DNA of 64,000 bases from Panicum virgatum (GCF_016808335.1 NC_053144.1:69983400-70047399), one strand, 5' to 3'. Numbered from the stretch's first letter, positions 25,701-35,058 are shown. The notes: generated by a model not told the origin, from the letters alone. A program made the numbers and translations.

Positions 25701-28700
25701 GCAAACATGAGGGATTACAGCATATTTCCACAAAGGCAATAACACTCCAAAATATTGCTATAGAATGCATTAAGATTTAAGACTCCATAGAAAGGTCTAA
25801 ATGTACTAGAATATATATTTAAATCATTTTAAAACAGAGTATGAACAATGACATGTGAATGCCATGTCATGACATTCTTTTCCTAGCATCTGCTTTCCAT
25901 CCAATGATCAAAGACCAACAGATGCTCCTAGTAAAAGGGTTCACAAGCACAGTAAAAAAGTGCATGTCAATTTAGATTCTAGCATTACCATATTTACAAG
26001 ATGGATTTCATTTGTCAACAAAATAATGGTGCATTTAGGATTACCATTTGTATTCATTTTAACATATTAGGGCTCCTTCTAATACTCACTTTTAAACTTA
26101 ATGAATCTGGATCTTTACTTGTCTATGATCACCCATAAGTATTCGACTAGCTAGGCTACAGCCTACAGTTAAAAGATAAAATGATTACAAAGTCAGAGAC
26201 CATAACCATCTTTGACTTTATTCTTTCATGTTGAAACATTAAATCATGACGAAAGGTTAGGAAGAAACAAAGAGTCAACAATGAAATGGCCAGGATTGTT
26301 ATAATTTCAGCGTAGCAACTGTGCATGCTGCACTTTATTAATATAGTTTTCATGTTTGTCATGACCAAATGATATACCTTCATTGCAATTTACAATAAGG
26401 CTTGAAATTGCAACAGCATACAGATTAATATTGAAGCAATTTGATCCATATAGTTGGCCATGAAGATAAGCAAGTCTGATCACACTTTTTTGTCAATTAT
26501 TAGGTTGTAACTACCATTTGTCATCTGTTAGCAATATTACAAAATGAGCCTGTTCTGTTGTGATATCATTACAGTAGTTATCAACTTACATTTTGAAAAA
26601 TGCACATGATAAAGACCGATAGGTTACACCTCAAAACACTAACCTGGAAACCAAATATACATTGCAATAGATCCAGCATATCTGAATTCCTAGCATCAGG
26701 GACTGAAAAGGTACCAGGGAGCCTGGGAAGATCCCTATGATACTGAAGAGTTGATATTGCCGCCCTCACCTGAAATTCAAACAATGCAAACGGTATAACA
26801 ACCTCAAGATCTAGAAAACAGAAGGCTTTATCCTGAGCAATTACCTCCGGAAAAGTCACAATTGCATTAGTGGTAGAAGACAATGCATCTAGAGGAATAA
26901 TATTATAAGGAACAACATCCTCTGTCCTTGCTGCATCCTTTTGCATGACATTTTTCATCTGAACAAAATAAAACAAAACTTGATCAGAAAAGGTGAAACC
27001 CTTTACATGTTTCGATTATATTCAACGGTGCAAATTTGAAGGAGCACAAGTTTGTAAACAGCAGATAACAAACTTTTCGAACACTTAGATTCATGTGCAA
27101 CGTACTCAACCGTGCTATTTGTATAAAAACAGAAAATAAAAAGGATTTCTCATGTTACTTTAACAAAATTAGATAATTAAAGAGCTTGGCAACATGATGG
27201 ACATTGAACATCCTTTACACTCAAATTTCCCAACACCAAGAACGAAAACAAACAATCAAATATCAAGGATAGGGAAACAAACCTCTTCAGATATCAATTT
27301 TTTTGCATCCTCTGGTGAAATTTCCTTTGTCATATCCTCTATTACCGACCATAAGACCTTCAACGTCGCAAGTACTTTTTTCCGCTTCAGAGTTTTCCTT
27401 TCCAACCTGATCAAACAATGAGTAGTAAATAGCAGACCGTGAACATTGTCCAGTGCCACAAATTTACTTCACTTATGCTTGACAACATGTCACAAAAAGG
27501 TAAAGAAATAGCATTTTATTAAGTCAAATAAGTTGCAGAGAAAATACTTACTCTCCAAGGTAACCGCTGAATACAGCTGATTCCCTCAACTTCATTTCAT
27601 CTTCAATCAACTCATCCACTTTATTCTTTTCTCTGTAAAGCTTGTAAAAATCTTGCAGTTTAGCAATATCCTGACTTCGGTCTATAGCACCACCTTCCCT
27701 CTTCGCTAATTTTTGCTAAAAGAGTAAACCAAAAGGAACTGTTACAATAAGATACTTAAAGTTACAACTGTTGGTGTATATTGAGCCCATGTATAGAGGC
27801 CCATGTATAGGAACTATATATCCCACCCTTCTAGGGTTTGGAGGAAGATAAGCCATTATTCTCTCATATCCTCTCTCTTACATGGTATCAGACTAGCTGC
27901 TCATGGCTGCCGCCGCCGCCTCCATGGCTGGCTGGCCGCCGGCGCCGCCGGCACCACCTCTCTCCTCCTTCCCTCCTGGCTCCTCTGCTCCTGGCGCTAT
28001 TGCCTCTCCTCCCGTCCCAGGCGCCGCACGCTATTCCCCTGTCCCAAGCGCCGCGCGCTGCTGCTGCGGGCTGGCCGGTCCTGGGCGCCGCCGCCGCGGG
28101 CGCACTGGCCCCGGGCGCCGCCGCCGCGGGCGTGTTGCCCCTGGCCCTCGCCGTCCAGGGCGGGCAGGGTGCGAGCGTGGGCGCCAGAGCCGCCGCTGCC
28201 GCCGTCCAGGCTAGCCTCCCTGGCACCCCTGGCGCCGCCGCGCCACTGGATCCGCCGCCCTGGCCCTGCGACGCCGCCATCCACGACGCCAACCAACTGG
28301 GGCGCCGCCACGCGCACATCCCCGTCGCGCCCATCGGGTCTAAGGCTGCCGCTGCCGCCTGGCACCACCAGATCCGCCAGGGTACCGCTGCTGGCGGGTG
28401 CGCCGCCGCCGCCCAGGCCCAGGGCGCGGGCCCTGGCACATGCGCCGCCCCTGGCCCTGCTGCGCTGGCCGCCAGCACTGGGGGCACCACCGCCCCGGCC
28501 TTCCAGGACGCCTAGCGCGCGGCTGCCCAGACCCTAGCACCGCCCTCTGTCCTGGGCGCGGGAGCCGCGCCCCTGCACGCGCCCTCCTCTGCTGCCGCTG
28601 GGGCGTGGCCCCAGGGGGCTGCCGCCGCCTCCTCTGCTGCTCCCACGGCCGGCGCAGCCACTGCCGCTGCCGCTGCCGCCGCCGCTGCCCACGCGGGCGC

Positions 28701-31700
28701 GGCTGGCGCGGCCCTCCCTCCTTTGGCCCCGGCCTCTGCGCGCGCGTGGCCCTTCCAGGCCGCTGCCGCCGCTGCGAGTGGCACGGGCGCCCCCGGCGCG
28801 TGTGCATGGCCGCCCCGGGGCGCCGGCGCCTCCCCATCCGCCGTGGTCGACGACCTGCGCGGCACCGACTCGCACCTCAAGGCCTACGAGCGCATGCAGG
28901 AGGTGCTGCGGGACCTCGAGGCCAAGCTCGCGCGGGCGCACGCCGCGCAGGCCGTCGCGCCCACCGCGCAGGCCGCGTGGGCGCACGCCGCCGCGGAGAA
29001 GTCCTACTTCCTTGTCCCGCCCGTCGTCCCCTTCACCGAGCACGGCACTTCGTCCTCCCACCAGGCTCCGCCCTCTGGGGGAGGCCGAGGGCGTCGTCGG
29101 CGAAGAGGACGTGGTGGTGGTGCGGGGCACTCCGGACCCAGCTCCAGCTCCCTCTCCTGCTCCTGGCCCTAGAGGTACGCCCTGGCCATCCTTCAGCGCC
29201 CCATGGCCAGGGCGCATCCCGATATAGCCGGTTCAGGGTCAGGGGGGTCCTCGTCCTCAGCCCCAGCCGGCGGCCATGCTCGCCGCTGCTGCTCCCCTGT
29301 TCGCGCCGTTCTGGACCCCGCCCGCTCCACCCAGCTAGCAGCCGACCTGGCCTGGGGGGTGGGACCAGGCCGCACTGGCGCCGTCCTTTAGCACCACAGG
29401 GCGGACGGAGCCGGTAAGCACCGAGTGGATCACCGAATCGGGTGCCTCCTTCCACACCACCCCAAATGCCGGTATCCTCTCTTCTGTCCGACCCCCACAC
29501 CCCTCTTGTCCTTCTTCCATCATGGTTGGTGACGGGTCTTGCCTTCCTGTCACCGTCGTGGGTTCTGTTCCTGGCTCTTTTCGTCTTCCCAATGTCCTTG
29601 TGGCTCCTTAGATGGTTCATAACCTTTTTTCTATTCGTCAGTTTACAGCTAACAATTCTTGTTCCATCAAGTTTGATTCTTCTGGCCTTACTATAAAGGA
29701 TTCGGCCTCCCGGCGTCCGCTACTCCGGTGTGACAGCACGGGGCCCCTTTACACCCTTCGCCTTCTTCCGCTGCACCACTCTCACCTTCTTCGCCCTGGC
29801 CGTCTTGGTCTGTCGCTTTTGCCGCGACGCCGTCTTCCACCACCTGGCACCGCCGTCTTGGTCACCCTGGCCGCGACGTTCTGGCTCAGCTCAGTCGTAG
29901 TGCCGATGTTCCTGGTACCAGGGCTCCTGCTGAGCCCCTCTGCCATGCGTGCCAGCTCGGTCGTCATATTCGGCCCCTTTTTTCTTCTTCTTCTTTGCAT
30001 GCGACGCATGCATTTGACCTTGTTCACTGTGACCTTTGGACCTCCTGTACTTAGCCTTTCTGGTTATAAGTACTATCTGGTGGTGGTCGATGATTTCTCG
30101 CACTACTCTTGGACGTTTCCTTTGCGCGCCAAGTCTGAGACATTCCCCACCCTCTTCCACTTCTTTGCCTGGGTGTCCACTCAGTTCGGCCTCACCGTTA
30201 AGGTCGTCCAGTGTGACAACGGGCGGGAGTTCGACAACTCCACCTCCCATTCTTTCTTCCTCTATCGGGGTGTTCAGCTGCGTATGTCTTGTCCGTATAC
30301 CTCTCCTCAGAACGGCAAGGCCGAGCGGATGATTCGCACGACGAACGACATCGTGCGCACCCTTCTGATCCAGGCCTCTCTGCCCCCGCGCTTCTGGGCT
30401 GAGAGCCTCCACACCGCCACCTACTTGATCAACCGTCTTCCGTCCACTGCTTCTACTGCTCCCACTCCACACCACGCTCTTTTCGATACCCCTCCTCGCT
30501 ACGACCACCTTCAGGTCTTCGGGTGTGCGTGTTACCCTAACACCTCCGCCACTGCTACTCACAAGCTGGCGCCCCGCTCGACTCGTTGTGTGTTCCTTGG
30601 TTACTCCCCTGACCACAAGGGGTACCGATGTTTTGACCTCGCCTCTCGTCGCGTCCTGATCTCCCGACACATCGTCTTTGACGAGTCGGATTTCCCCTAC
30701 TCCACCTCCTTCACACCTTCTCCTGACCCCGAGCTGGAGTCTCTGTTTCCGACAGACCCTGTGGTTCAGCCACCTTTTCCTGTCTGTCCTTTCCTTGCAG
30801 GTTTTCCCGGTATACCGGCACCGTTCCCGGTGATCCCTGCTGCGCCGAGCGGGGCCCCGGGACCTCCGATCGTGCCGCGCGCGGACCCGGTGTCTTCTGC
30901 TGCGCCACGCGCGGCCCCGGTGTCTTCTGCTGCGCCACGCGCGGCCCCGGTGCCTCTCCCTGCACCTGCGCGGTACGCTCAGCCGGTGCAGGTGTACCGG
31001 CGTCATTCGGCGCTGACACCGGCGCCGCAGCGATACGCTTAGCCGGTGCAGGTGTACCGGCATCGTTCGGTGCCGACACCGGCGTCACTTCCTGCTTCGA
31101 AAGCTCCTGCGACGCCTCCAACGGAGCCGTCGCCGCCACCTCCAACGGAGCCGTCGCCGCCGCCGCCTCCACCGGCTCCCTCTCGAGCCGAGCCGGCGGT
31201 GTACCACCCGCCCGTCGTCCATTGGGATCCTCGGCATATCCATCCCATGGTGACTCGGCGGATGGCGTCTCAGGCCGCGACTCTCTCCGCCACCGAGGGA
31301 GAGCCGCGGGTCTCTCCGGAACCCTCCTCTGTCCGCGACGCCTTGGCGGATCCTCACTGGCGTCGCGCGATGGAAGAGGAGTACGCGGCTCTTCTTGCCA
31401 ACCAGACGTGGGACCTTGTGCCGCGTCCGTCTGGTTGCAATGTGGTGACTGGCAAGTGGATCTGGACACATAAGCGTCGGGCTGATGGCACACTGGAGCG
31501 CTACAAGGCTCGCTGGGTTCTCCGGGGGTTCACTCAGCGACCTGGTGTGGACTATGATGAGACCTTCAACCTAGTGGTGAAGCCTGCTACTGTGCGCACG
31601 GTTCTCTCGCTTGCGCTCTCGCGCTCCTGGCCTGTGCACCAGCTGGACGTGAAGAATGCGTTTCTTCACGGCACTCTGTCAAAGACTGTCTACTGCTCTC

Positions 31701-34683
31701 AGCCAGCGAGATTTGTGGACTCAAGTCGTCCGGATATAGTCTGCCGACTCAACAAGTCTCTCTATGGTCTGAAGCAGACTCCTCGGGCTTGGTACTCTCG
31801 GTTCGCCACGTTCTTGCTGACATTGGGGTTCACCAAGGCCAAGTCTGACACGTCTCTCCTAATCTACCGCCGTGGGGCTGAGACTGCATATCTGCTGCTC
31901 TATGTCGATGACATTGTGCTCACAGCCTCCAGTCAGCAGTTGCTTCAGAGTGTCATCTCCTCTCTACAGCAGGAGTTTGCTATGAATGATCTGGGTCAGC
32001 TCCACCACTTCTTGGGCGTCAATGTTGAGCCTCGCTCGTCTGGTCTTCTTCACCAGCGGCAGTACGCACTCGATATTCTGGAGCGGGCTGGGATGACTGA
32101 TTGCAAGCCCTGCTCCACTCCTGTCGACACTCAGGCGAAGCTGTCTGCTGATCTGGGTGATCCGGTGGCTGATCCTACTGCCTACCGGAGTCTGGCTGGC
32201 GCTTTGCAGTACCTCACCTTCACCAGGCCAGACCTCACTTACGCTGTTCAGCAGGTCTGTCTCCATATGCATGATCCCCGGGAGTCACACCTTGCTGCGC
32301 TGAAGCATCTCCTCCGCTACGTCCGTGGCACGGTGGACCTCGGCCTGGTGCTTCACCGCTCGTCCTCTGCTGAGCTGGTCGTCTACACCGACGCTGACTG
32401 GGCTGGCTGCCCGGACACTCGTCGCTCCACTTCCGACTACGCCGTCTTCCTGGGCAGCAACCTGGTCTCCTGGCCGTCCAAGCGGCAGCCGGTTGTCTCC
32501 CGCTCCAGTGCTAAGATGAAGTACCGGGCCGTCGCTAACAGCGTGGCGGAGGCGTCCTGGCTACGACAGCTCTTGGCGGAGTTCCACAGCCCGCTCGCCA
32601 AGAGCACGCTCGTCTACTGCGACAACGTCAGCGCCGTGTATCTCTCCACCAACCCCGTCCAGCATCAGCGGACAAAGCATATGGAGATCGACCTACACTT
32701 CATGCGCGACAGAGTCGTCATCGGCGATGTTCGAGTATTCCATGTCCCGACTACCTCCGAGTTTGCTGACATCTTCACCAAGGGACTGCCCTCCTCGACC
32801 TTCTCGGAGTTTCACTCCAGCCTCAACGTAGTCGGTGGCTAGTTGTGGCTGCGGAGGGGTATTTGTCCTTTGTACTCTAATTATACTCTCTTCTTGTCCA
32901 GTCTTGAACACCGCTGCGCCGGTAGTTCAGACTGCGGGGGGTGTTGGCTTTCTTGTTGTCCAGTCTTGAACACCGTTGCGCCGGTAGTTCAGACTGCGGG
33001 GGGGGTGTTGGTGTATATTGAGCCCATGTATAGAGGCCCATGTATAGGAACTATATATCCCACCCTTCTAGGGTTTGAAGGAAGATAAGCCATTATTCTC
33101 TCCTATCCTCTCTCTTACAACAACTTCTAAAAGATCTATTTTAGAACATTTTGTCATTTTACGGTCCAAGAGATATGGTGTGTGGTACTGTGGTGCAACA
33201 GGGAATGAGTCCCAAGGCACACATGAAATAGCATCATGGACTTGAAGGCACACATGAAATAGCAGTAACCACAGTGAAATATGAACAATCTACTAATTGC
33301 AAAATACTCCCCAAGTTCGTAAGTATCTGTCATTCTAGACAATTGCAGCCAAACATTTCTAATTGTGTGCATTAACATCAGTAAAAGAATCTAGAAGGGT
33401 CTTACAAGAATAATATTTGTTTCATCAACCAAATAAAAACAAAGCCACGAACTCATGGTAACATATTTCTATAGCATTTACAAACATTTAACAAAATATG
33501 ACTGAAATCAAAAGTGAAAGTATTGGTATGAAATCACACTATATGTCAAGCTGAAATGGACATACCCTGATTACTGACATCAAACCTGTTTTGAACTGCA
33601 ATACTCCTCGCCCTTCACTATTTGGATCTAAATTCTGGGCTAGCGAGTAAGCATGCTCACAAACTGCACAAGGTAAAAACATTAGACGTTACCAGCTCAA
33701 CCAAATCGCATATAAATATTAAAGACATCTTGGGTGGCGACTATTATATAATTGTAAATATTCCTTTTATCCCAACCAAACCATATTGCACCATTGCTTT
33801 ATTTTTGTGTCTTCATCGATTAACATAAAAACACAGACCCCACCAGCTAGTTGAAAAAACAAGTGACAGAAACAGAATTTGATATTCTGTAGCTGAGTGC
33901 CGCAGAACTGCAGAACCATGCTTAAAACAATGAACTAAGCAGAGTATGGAAAGTGGAAAGATGTCTAAAAGCATAATCAATGATACAAGCATGTAAATTA
34001 AGAAACACAACTGCGCTACAGATGGGAGTGCCAGATACATTACGTCAGCAATGTCCGATTTAGCTAGATGCATCGAACTAAAACTAACCTAGTCATGCAG
34101 AATGGAGTCCAAAACACTGACAGTTTATTGTAGAGAGGGTATGGAACTATGGAAGTGGAATACGTGGTCATAGTGCACAGCCCAATTTAGGCTAACAAAA
34201 GGCAGCGATGTCACAGGCACCATACGCATGAAGAACAAGCTAGCACGGCAGACACGTACAAATTAAGCATGATCGTAAAATCCTGCAGTCAGTATTCGCT
34301 AGTACACAACTGTCAGCTTAACCAAACTTTCCAATGATGATGGCATACAAGTGTAACAGGCTTAAAATGCAGGAAGATTGTACAGAATTATGGCAAAAAC
34401 GAGATGATGAGCGTAATAAAGTAGTGCAGCAACTAGTTAATAGGGGACGAGCTCCGAGGAACAGGAATGATTTGCAAAACTTACGAATCCTCGCGACGGT
34501 GGGGTCCTCATCCTGGATCTCGTCGGCGGCGCGGAGCACCTCCTCGATGTGCACGTTGTTGCCGAGCGACGACGGCACGTTCCCGGCGATGCCGGTGACC
34601 GGCTGCCCGTAGACGCCAGCGAACCGCTCCCCGCGCAGCGCCGCTCGCACCAGCCGCTCCCAGTTGGCCTCCGCCCTCGACAT
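1736..34683 (-). CDS. CALS9: Callose synthase (1,3-beta-glucan synthase, GSL10/CALS9-like), 41 exons, 3' end missing
   Basis: GT48 enzyme that polymerises UDP-glucose into callose at the plasma membrane or cell plate. Arabidopsis GSL10, whose N-terminus this resembles, acts in pollen development. Exons, 5' to 3': 34485-34683, 33566-33663, 27552-27715, 27283-27406, 26845-26958, 26644-26769, 25609-25698, 24407-24504, 24200-24317, 22773-22898, 22615-22691, 22428-22506, 21937-22053, 18749-18851, 18521-18644, 17470-17647, 17319-17371, 17173-17233, 17015-17096, 16800-16849, 16082-16168, 14987-15072, 14888-14912, 14039-14133, 13889-13970, 13613-13773, 13328-13448, 13083-13183, 12893-12983, 12627-12787, 12391-12500, 7889-8023, 5109-5177, 4848-5022, 4549-4663, 4097-4216, 3548-3663, 3379-3462, 3172-3284, 2927-2979, 1736-1912. 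All phases join in frame (1,486 codons; the family is about 1,900 aa). The start is [16 protein letters not shown]. The FKS1-type segment ([16 protein letters not shown]) is near residues 350-380, the first membrane cluster about 490-760, and the glucan synthase domain runs from about 1040 ([13 protein letters not shown]). The last exon reaches the next membrane segment. All junctions are GT-AG except the donor after exon 18, which reads GA. Confidence 0.95.
2459..2595 (+). repeat. Probable solo LTR distantly related to the short-LTR Copia family
   Basis: The stretch has the layout of the local Copia LTRs: TGTTTGAGTATAT at the left, a TATA-like CACTATATATAC in the middle, an AATACAAG block, and a CCTTCCTACA end. 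The 5 bases on each side are AAGAG and AATAG, a target duplication with one mismatch. No internal element sequence is present. It lies in the intron between callose synthase exons 40 and 41. Confidence 0.45.
2603..2656 (+). mobile_element. 25-bp LINE 3' tail flanked by a 14-bp target duplication
   Basis: The sequence GTTACAGTTTTCCT occurs at 2604-2617 and again at 2643-2656. Between them are about 25 bases ending TGCGCGTTCGAG plus an A-run. The same terminal block (GTTCGAG then A-run) ends the larger LINE fragment at 21288-21719. The simplest reading is an extremely 5'-truncated target-primed LINE insertion in the callose synthase intron. Confidence 0.7.
5323..5431 (+). repeat. 5' LTR of Copia copy B (3' tip lost)
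   Basis: It starts TGTTGGTGTATATGTGAGCC and matches the LTR at 7394-7508. Its last bases (the CATCA of the 3' copy) and the adjacent primer binding site are gone. The join to pol occurs at a shared CTCC. Confidence 0.85.
5432..7243 (+). pseudogene. Copia pol remnant, copy B (integrase end, RT, RNase H)
   Basis: It reads [19 protein letters not shown] at the start, then a stop codon at 5589-5591, a proline-rich linker, RT motifs ([12 protein letters not shown]) and RNase H ([24 protein letters not shown]) ending at a stop at 7241-7243. About 280 bp of RT are deleted between two copies of GTTC near 6260, and another stop lies at 6327-6329. From 6338 onward the RT-RNase H frame is open for 301 codons but lacks about 20 residues around 6907 (in frame). 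Confidence 0.9.
7394..7508 (+). repeat. 3' LTR of Copia copy B
   Basis: A 115-bp repeat from TGTTGGTG to CATCA, preceded by the G-rich polypurine tract GACTGCGGGGGG and followed by the target duplication CACAT. It matches the 5' copy at 5323 with few differences. Confidence 0.9.
9081..9235 (+). mobile_element. RTE-clade LINE 3' remnant with target duplication
   Basis: It encodes the last residues of a LINE reverse transcriptase ([14 protein letters not shown] and stop), then the characteristic 3' end CCAACTTGCTTGGGAC and a (GTT)n-like tail. Flanks at 9063-9080 and 9236-9253 repeat ATATCACAGCAGAAYCCT with one mismatch, an 18-bp target duplication. It lies in the intron between callose synthase exons 31 and 32, about 60 bp left of Copia copy C. 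Confidence 0.8.
9293..9402 (+). repeat. 5' LTR of Copia copy C (3' tip altered)
   Basis: It begins TGTTGGAGTATATTGAGCCC and is identical to 12006-12115 as far as ATTATTCTCTC. The final CATCA of the 3' LTR is replaced by pyrimidine-rich leader sequence. Confidence 0.88.
9671..11838 (+). pseudogene. Copia RT-RNase H reading frame of copy C, open but N-terminally truncated
   Basis: One open frame runs from the GC-rich leader through integrase tail ([15 protein letters not shown]), proline/threonine linker, RT ([30 protein letters not shown]) and RNase H ([26 protein letters not shown]) to a stop at 11836-11838. The RT active-site YVDD and RNase H acidic residues are present. Several single codons are missing relative to copy E, for example EE to E near 10377 and HH to H near 11000. 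It lacks gag, protease and the integrase DDE core, and has no obvious ATG in frame at its start. Confidence 0.88.
11902..12000 (+). repeat. Duplicated stem-loop module before the 3' LTR (copy C)
   Basis: Two near-identical units each contain CAGTCTTGAAC, a GC-rich loop of about 15 nt, and GTTCAGACTG, which can pair as a hairpin. Each ends in a G-run followed by TGTT. The same doubled unit stands before the 3' LTR in copies A, B and E, and a single unit in the non-autonomous copy at 19043. Confidence 0.8.
12006..12120 (+). repeat. 3' LTR of Copia copy C
   Basis: A 115-bp repeat, TGTTGGAG to CATCA, after the polypurine tract and before target duplication ACCAT. Confidence 0.92.
13505..13570 (-). 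mobile_element. RTE-type LINE 3' end fragment
   Basis: Read on the minus strand it contains TCATCTCTATCC and CCAACTTGCTTGGGACTGAA followed by AGGCTTTGTTAT. This matches the 3' end of the RTE remnant at 9081-9235 with a few changes. It lies in the intron between callose synthase exons 26 and 27. Boundaries are approximate and I saw no clear target duplication. Confidence 0.5.
14224..14468. mobile_element. Stowaway-like MITE (Tc1/mariner type)
   Basis: The ends are inverted: CTCCCTCTGTCCCCAAATA at the left and TATTTTGGGACGGAGAG at the right. TA dinucleotides flank at 14222-14223 and 14469-14470. The length of 245 bp, AT-rich interior and terminal motif are typical of Stowaway MITEs in grasses. 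It has no coding capacity and lies in the intron between callose synthase exons 23 and 24. Confidence 0.8.
14513..14742. repeat. Solo LTR with 5-bp target duplication
   Basis: It runs from TGTTAGACAGGAGTATTAG to TTTGCTTTCA and is flanked by CAAAC at 14508-14512 and 14743-14747. It contains a TATA-like CCTATATATTGTACC and a CCTAGGGTTT block. No internal retroelement sequence is present, so it is probably the product of LTR-LTR recombination. The family is different from the 115-bp LTR copies, though similar in composition. Confidence 0.7.
15193..15517 (-). mobile_element. SINE-like insertion with 16-bp target duplication
   Basis: The direct repeat ACAGYAAAGCATGTAA flanks the block at 15177-15192 and 15518-15533 with one mismatch. 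On the minus strand the interior contains a tRNA-type B-box GGTTCAAATCC (15452-15462), an A-run, and ends GGCTGAGTTTT. This fits a tRNA-derived grass SINE ending in T residues. I did not identify a convincing A-box. It lies in the intron between exons 21 and 22. Confidence 0.55.
17171..17172 (-). other. Non-canonical GA splice donor after callose synthase exon 18
   Basis: Exon 18 ends TTT CTT CAG (17173), exactly where the family has an exon end. The intron then begins GAAAGC instead of GTAAGC. The acceptor of exon 19 (17097-17099) is normal. The nearest good GT donor, GTAAGC about 31 nt downstream, would shift the frame. Confidence 0.7.
18182..18345. mobile_element. 164-bp inverted-repeat MITE
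   Basis: The left end GGGAACATATCAGGTGC is repeated in reverse complement at the right end. The similarity extends for about 45-50 bp on each side (AACCAACCC then GCAAACTT). The interior is short. It lies in the intron between callose synthase exons 15 and 16. A clear target duplication was not seen. A one-ended relative occurs at 35430-35500. Confidence 0.65.
19043..19168 (+). repeat. 5' LTR of copy D, with adjacent primer binding site
   Basis: A 126-bp repeat from TGTTGGAGTATGTGTGTTGG to CTCCTACA. The following bases 19169-19180 (TGGTATCAGACT) resemble an initiator-methionine tRNA primer binding site. It differs from the 3' LTR by a few bases. Confidence 0.88.
20830..20953 (+). repeat. 3' LTR of copy D
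   Basis: A 124-bp copy of the 5' LTR, preceded by GACTGCGGGGGGG and followed by CTGGT. Confidence 0.88.
21288..21719 (+). mobile_element. 5'-truncated LINE (L1-type) 3' fragment
   Basis: It encodes the C-terminus of a plant L1-type polyprotein (IRKGLN-like segment [20 protein letters not shown], then WCLAGASKL and stop). A 3' UTR follows, ending GTTCGAG plus eight A. Flanks CTAGGGAACA at 21278-21287 and 21720-21729 are a 10-bp target duplication. Only about 80 codons of the element remain. It lies in the intron between callose synthase exons 13 and 14, close to copy D. Confidence 0.8.
27769..27882 (+). repeat. 5' LTR of Copia copy E
   Basis: 114 bp, TGTTGGTGTATATTGAGCCC to CTCTTACA, with a TATA-like CTATATATCCC. 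Two differences from the 3' LTR. Confidence 0.93.
27883..27894 (+). other. Primer binding site of copy E
   Basis: TGGTATCAGACT directly follows the 5' LTR, as expected for priming by initiator-methionine tRNA in Copia elements. The perfect complement would read TGGTATCAGAGC, so one or two terminal bases differ. Confidence 0.8.
27903..29240 (+). pseudogene. Copia gag region, copy E, GC-rich and frame-broken
   Basis: An ATG at 27903 opens [19 protein letters not shown]. The frame closes at 28214 and the rest is spread over three frames of very GC-rich, alanine/proline/arginine low-complexity sequence. A recognisable gag C-terminal segment ([20 protein letters not shown], then a [12 protein letters not shown] stretch) lies at 28840-29130 in another frame from protease. 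I see no intact zinc knuckle. Confidence 0.7.
29423..32842 (+). pseudogene. Copia pol (protease, integrase, RT, RNase H), copy E, two nonsense codons
   Basis: One frame carries protease (WITESGAS), integrase ([40 protein letters not shown]), integrase tail ([12 protein letters not shown]), RT ([30 protein letters not shown]) and RNase H ([25 protein letters not shown]). It ends at 32840-32842. Stops interrupt it at 29609-29611 (after the protease) and 31040-31042 (in the linker before RT). The protease active site reads E-S-G where D-(S/T)-G is usual. It is therefore nearly complete but inactive as read. Confidence 0.9.
32899..32996 (+). repeat. Duplicated stem-loop module before the 3' LTR (copy E)
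   Basis: Hairpin arms CAGTCTTGAAC (32899-32909) and GTTCAGACTG (32925-32934), repeated at 32961-32971 and 32987-32996. Each is followed by a G-run and TGTTGG, so the first unit mimics the polypurine tract and LTR start. Confidence 0.85.
33006..33119 (+). repeat. 3' LTR of Copia copy E
   Basis: 114 bp, preceded by a polypurine G-run and followed by target duplication ACAAC. Confidence 0.93.
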
Positions 34684-35058
34684 CGCGGAAGCCCTTGGGA
34701 TCTCGACACCCGCTCGCTCGCACGCTCAGAGGCCGCCAGCCATAGCCCCGCCGCCTCCAAGCTGCTGCGATCGACTGCAAGGGAGACGGGAAGCTAGGGT
34801 TTCGAAATCCGCGGGCGCGCGGAGGCGGGGGCGGTGGCGGGCGAGCTGTGAGCGAGGAAAGGGAGCAGAGGGGTGGTCTGTCTTCGGATGAGCAGAAATT
34901 TGGACTCGGTGAGATCTAGGTGCCGGGATGTCATGTGCCGACTGCGCGTGCCGCGTAGGAAGGAGCCACTAGCCGGAATCGGATCAGCCCACAAAGCCCA
35001 CAAGTCCTACGGGATGAAGGGTTTAAGGCTTTAAGCAAGGAAGTGGTGGCATTAAGTG
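34684..35058 (-). promoter_or_regulatory. Callose synthase 5' UTR and proximal promoter (approximate)
   Basis: GC-rich sequence lies directly upstream of the ATG at 34683 on the minus strand, with a CTAGGGTTTCG-like element near 34793 read on the plus strand. No unambiguous TATA box was found, which is common for constitutive plant genes. The transcription start is not known. A hAT MITE begins at 35059 and bounds the region. Confidence 0.4.

Larger units (their letters stand above)
27769..33119 (+). mobile_element. Short-LTR Copia element, copy E, full length
   Basis: A 5,351-bp element with 114-bp LTRs at 27769-27882 and 33006-33119 and the perfect target duplication ACAAC (27764-27768 and 33120-33124). 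It has a primer binding site (TGGTATCAGACT, 27883-27894), gag, protease, integrase, RT, RNase H, doubled hairpin module and polypurine tract. The LTRs differ at 2 of 114 positions, so insertion is young in evolutionary terms. Coding is broken by frameshifts in gag and stops at 29609 and 31040. It lies antisense in the intron between callose synthase exons 2 and 3, 54 bp from the exon 3 acceptor. Confidence 0.95.

Noticed and set aside
27903..29420. GC-rich frames in copy E as a separate host gene
   Set aside because: They lie between the primer binding site and protease of a bounded retrotransposon and contain a gag-like C-terminal segment.
32899..32996. Paired hairpins as transcription terminators
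   Set aside because: Rho-independent terminators are bacterial. Here the hairpins belong to the 3' region of a plant retrotransposon.
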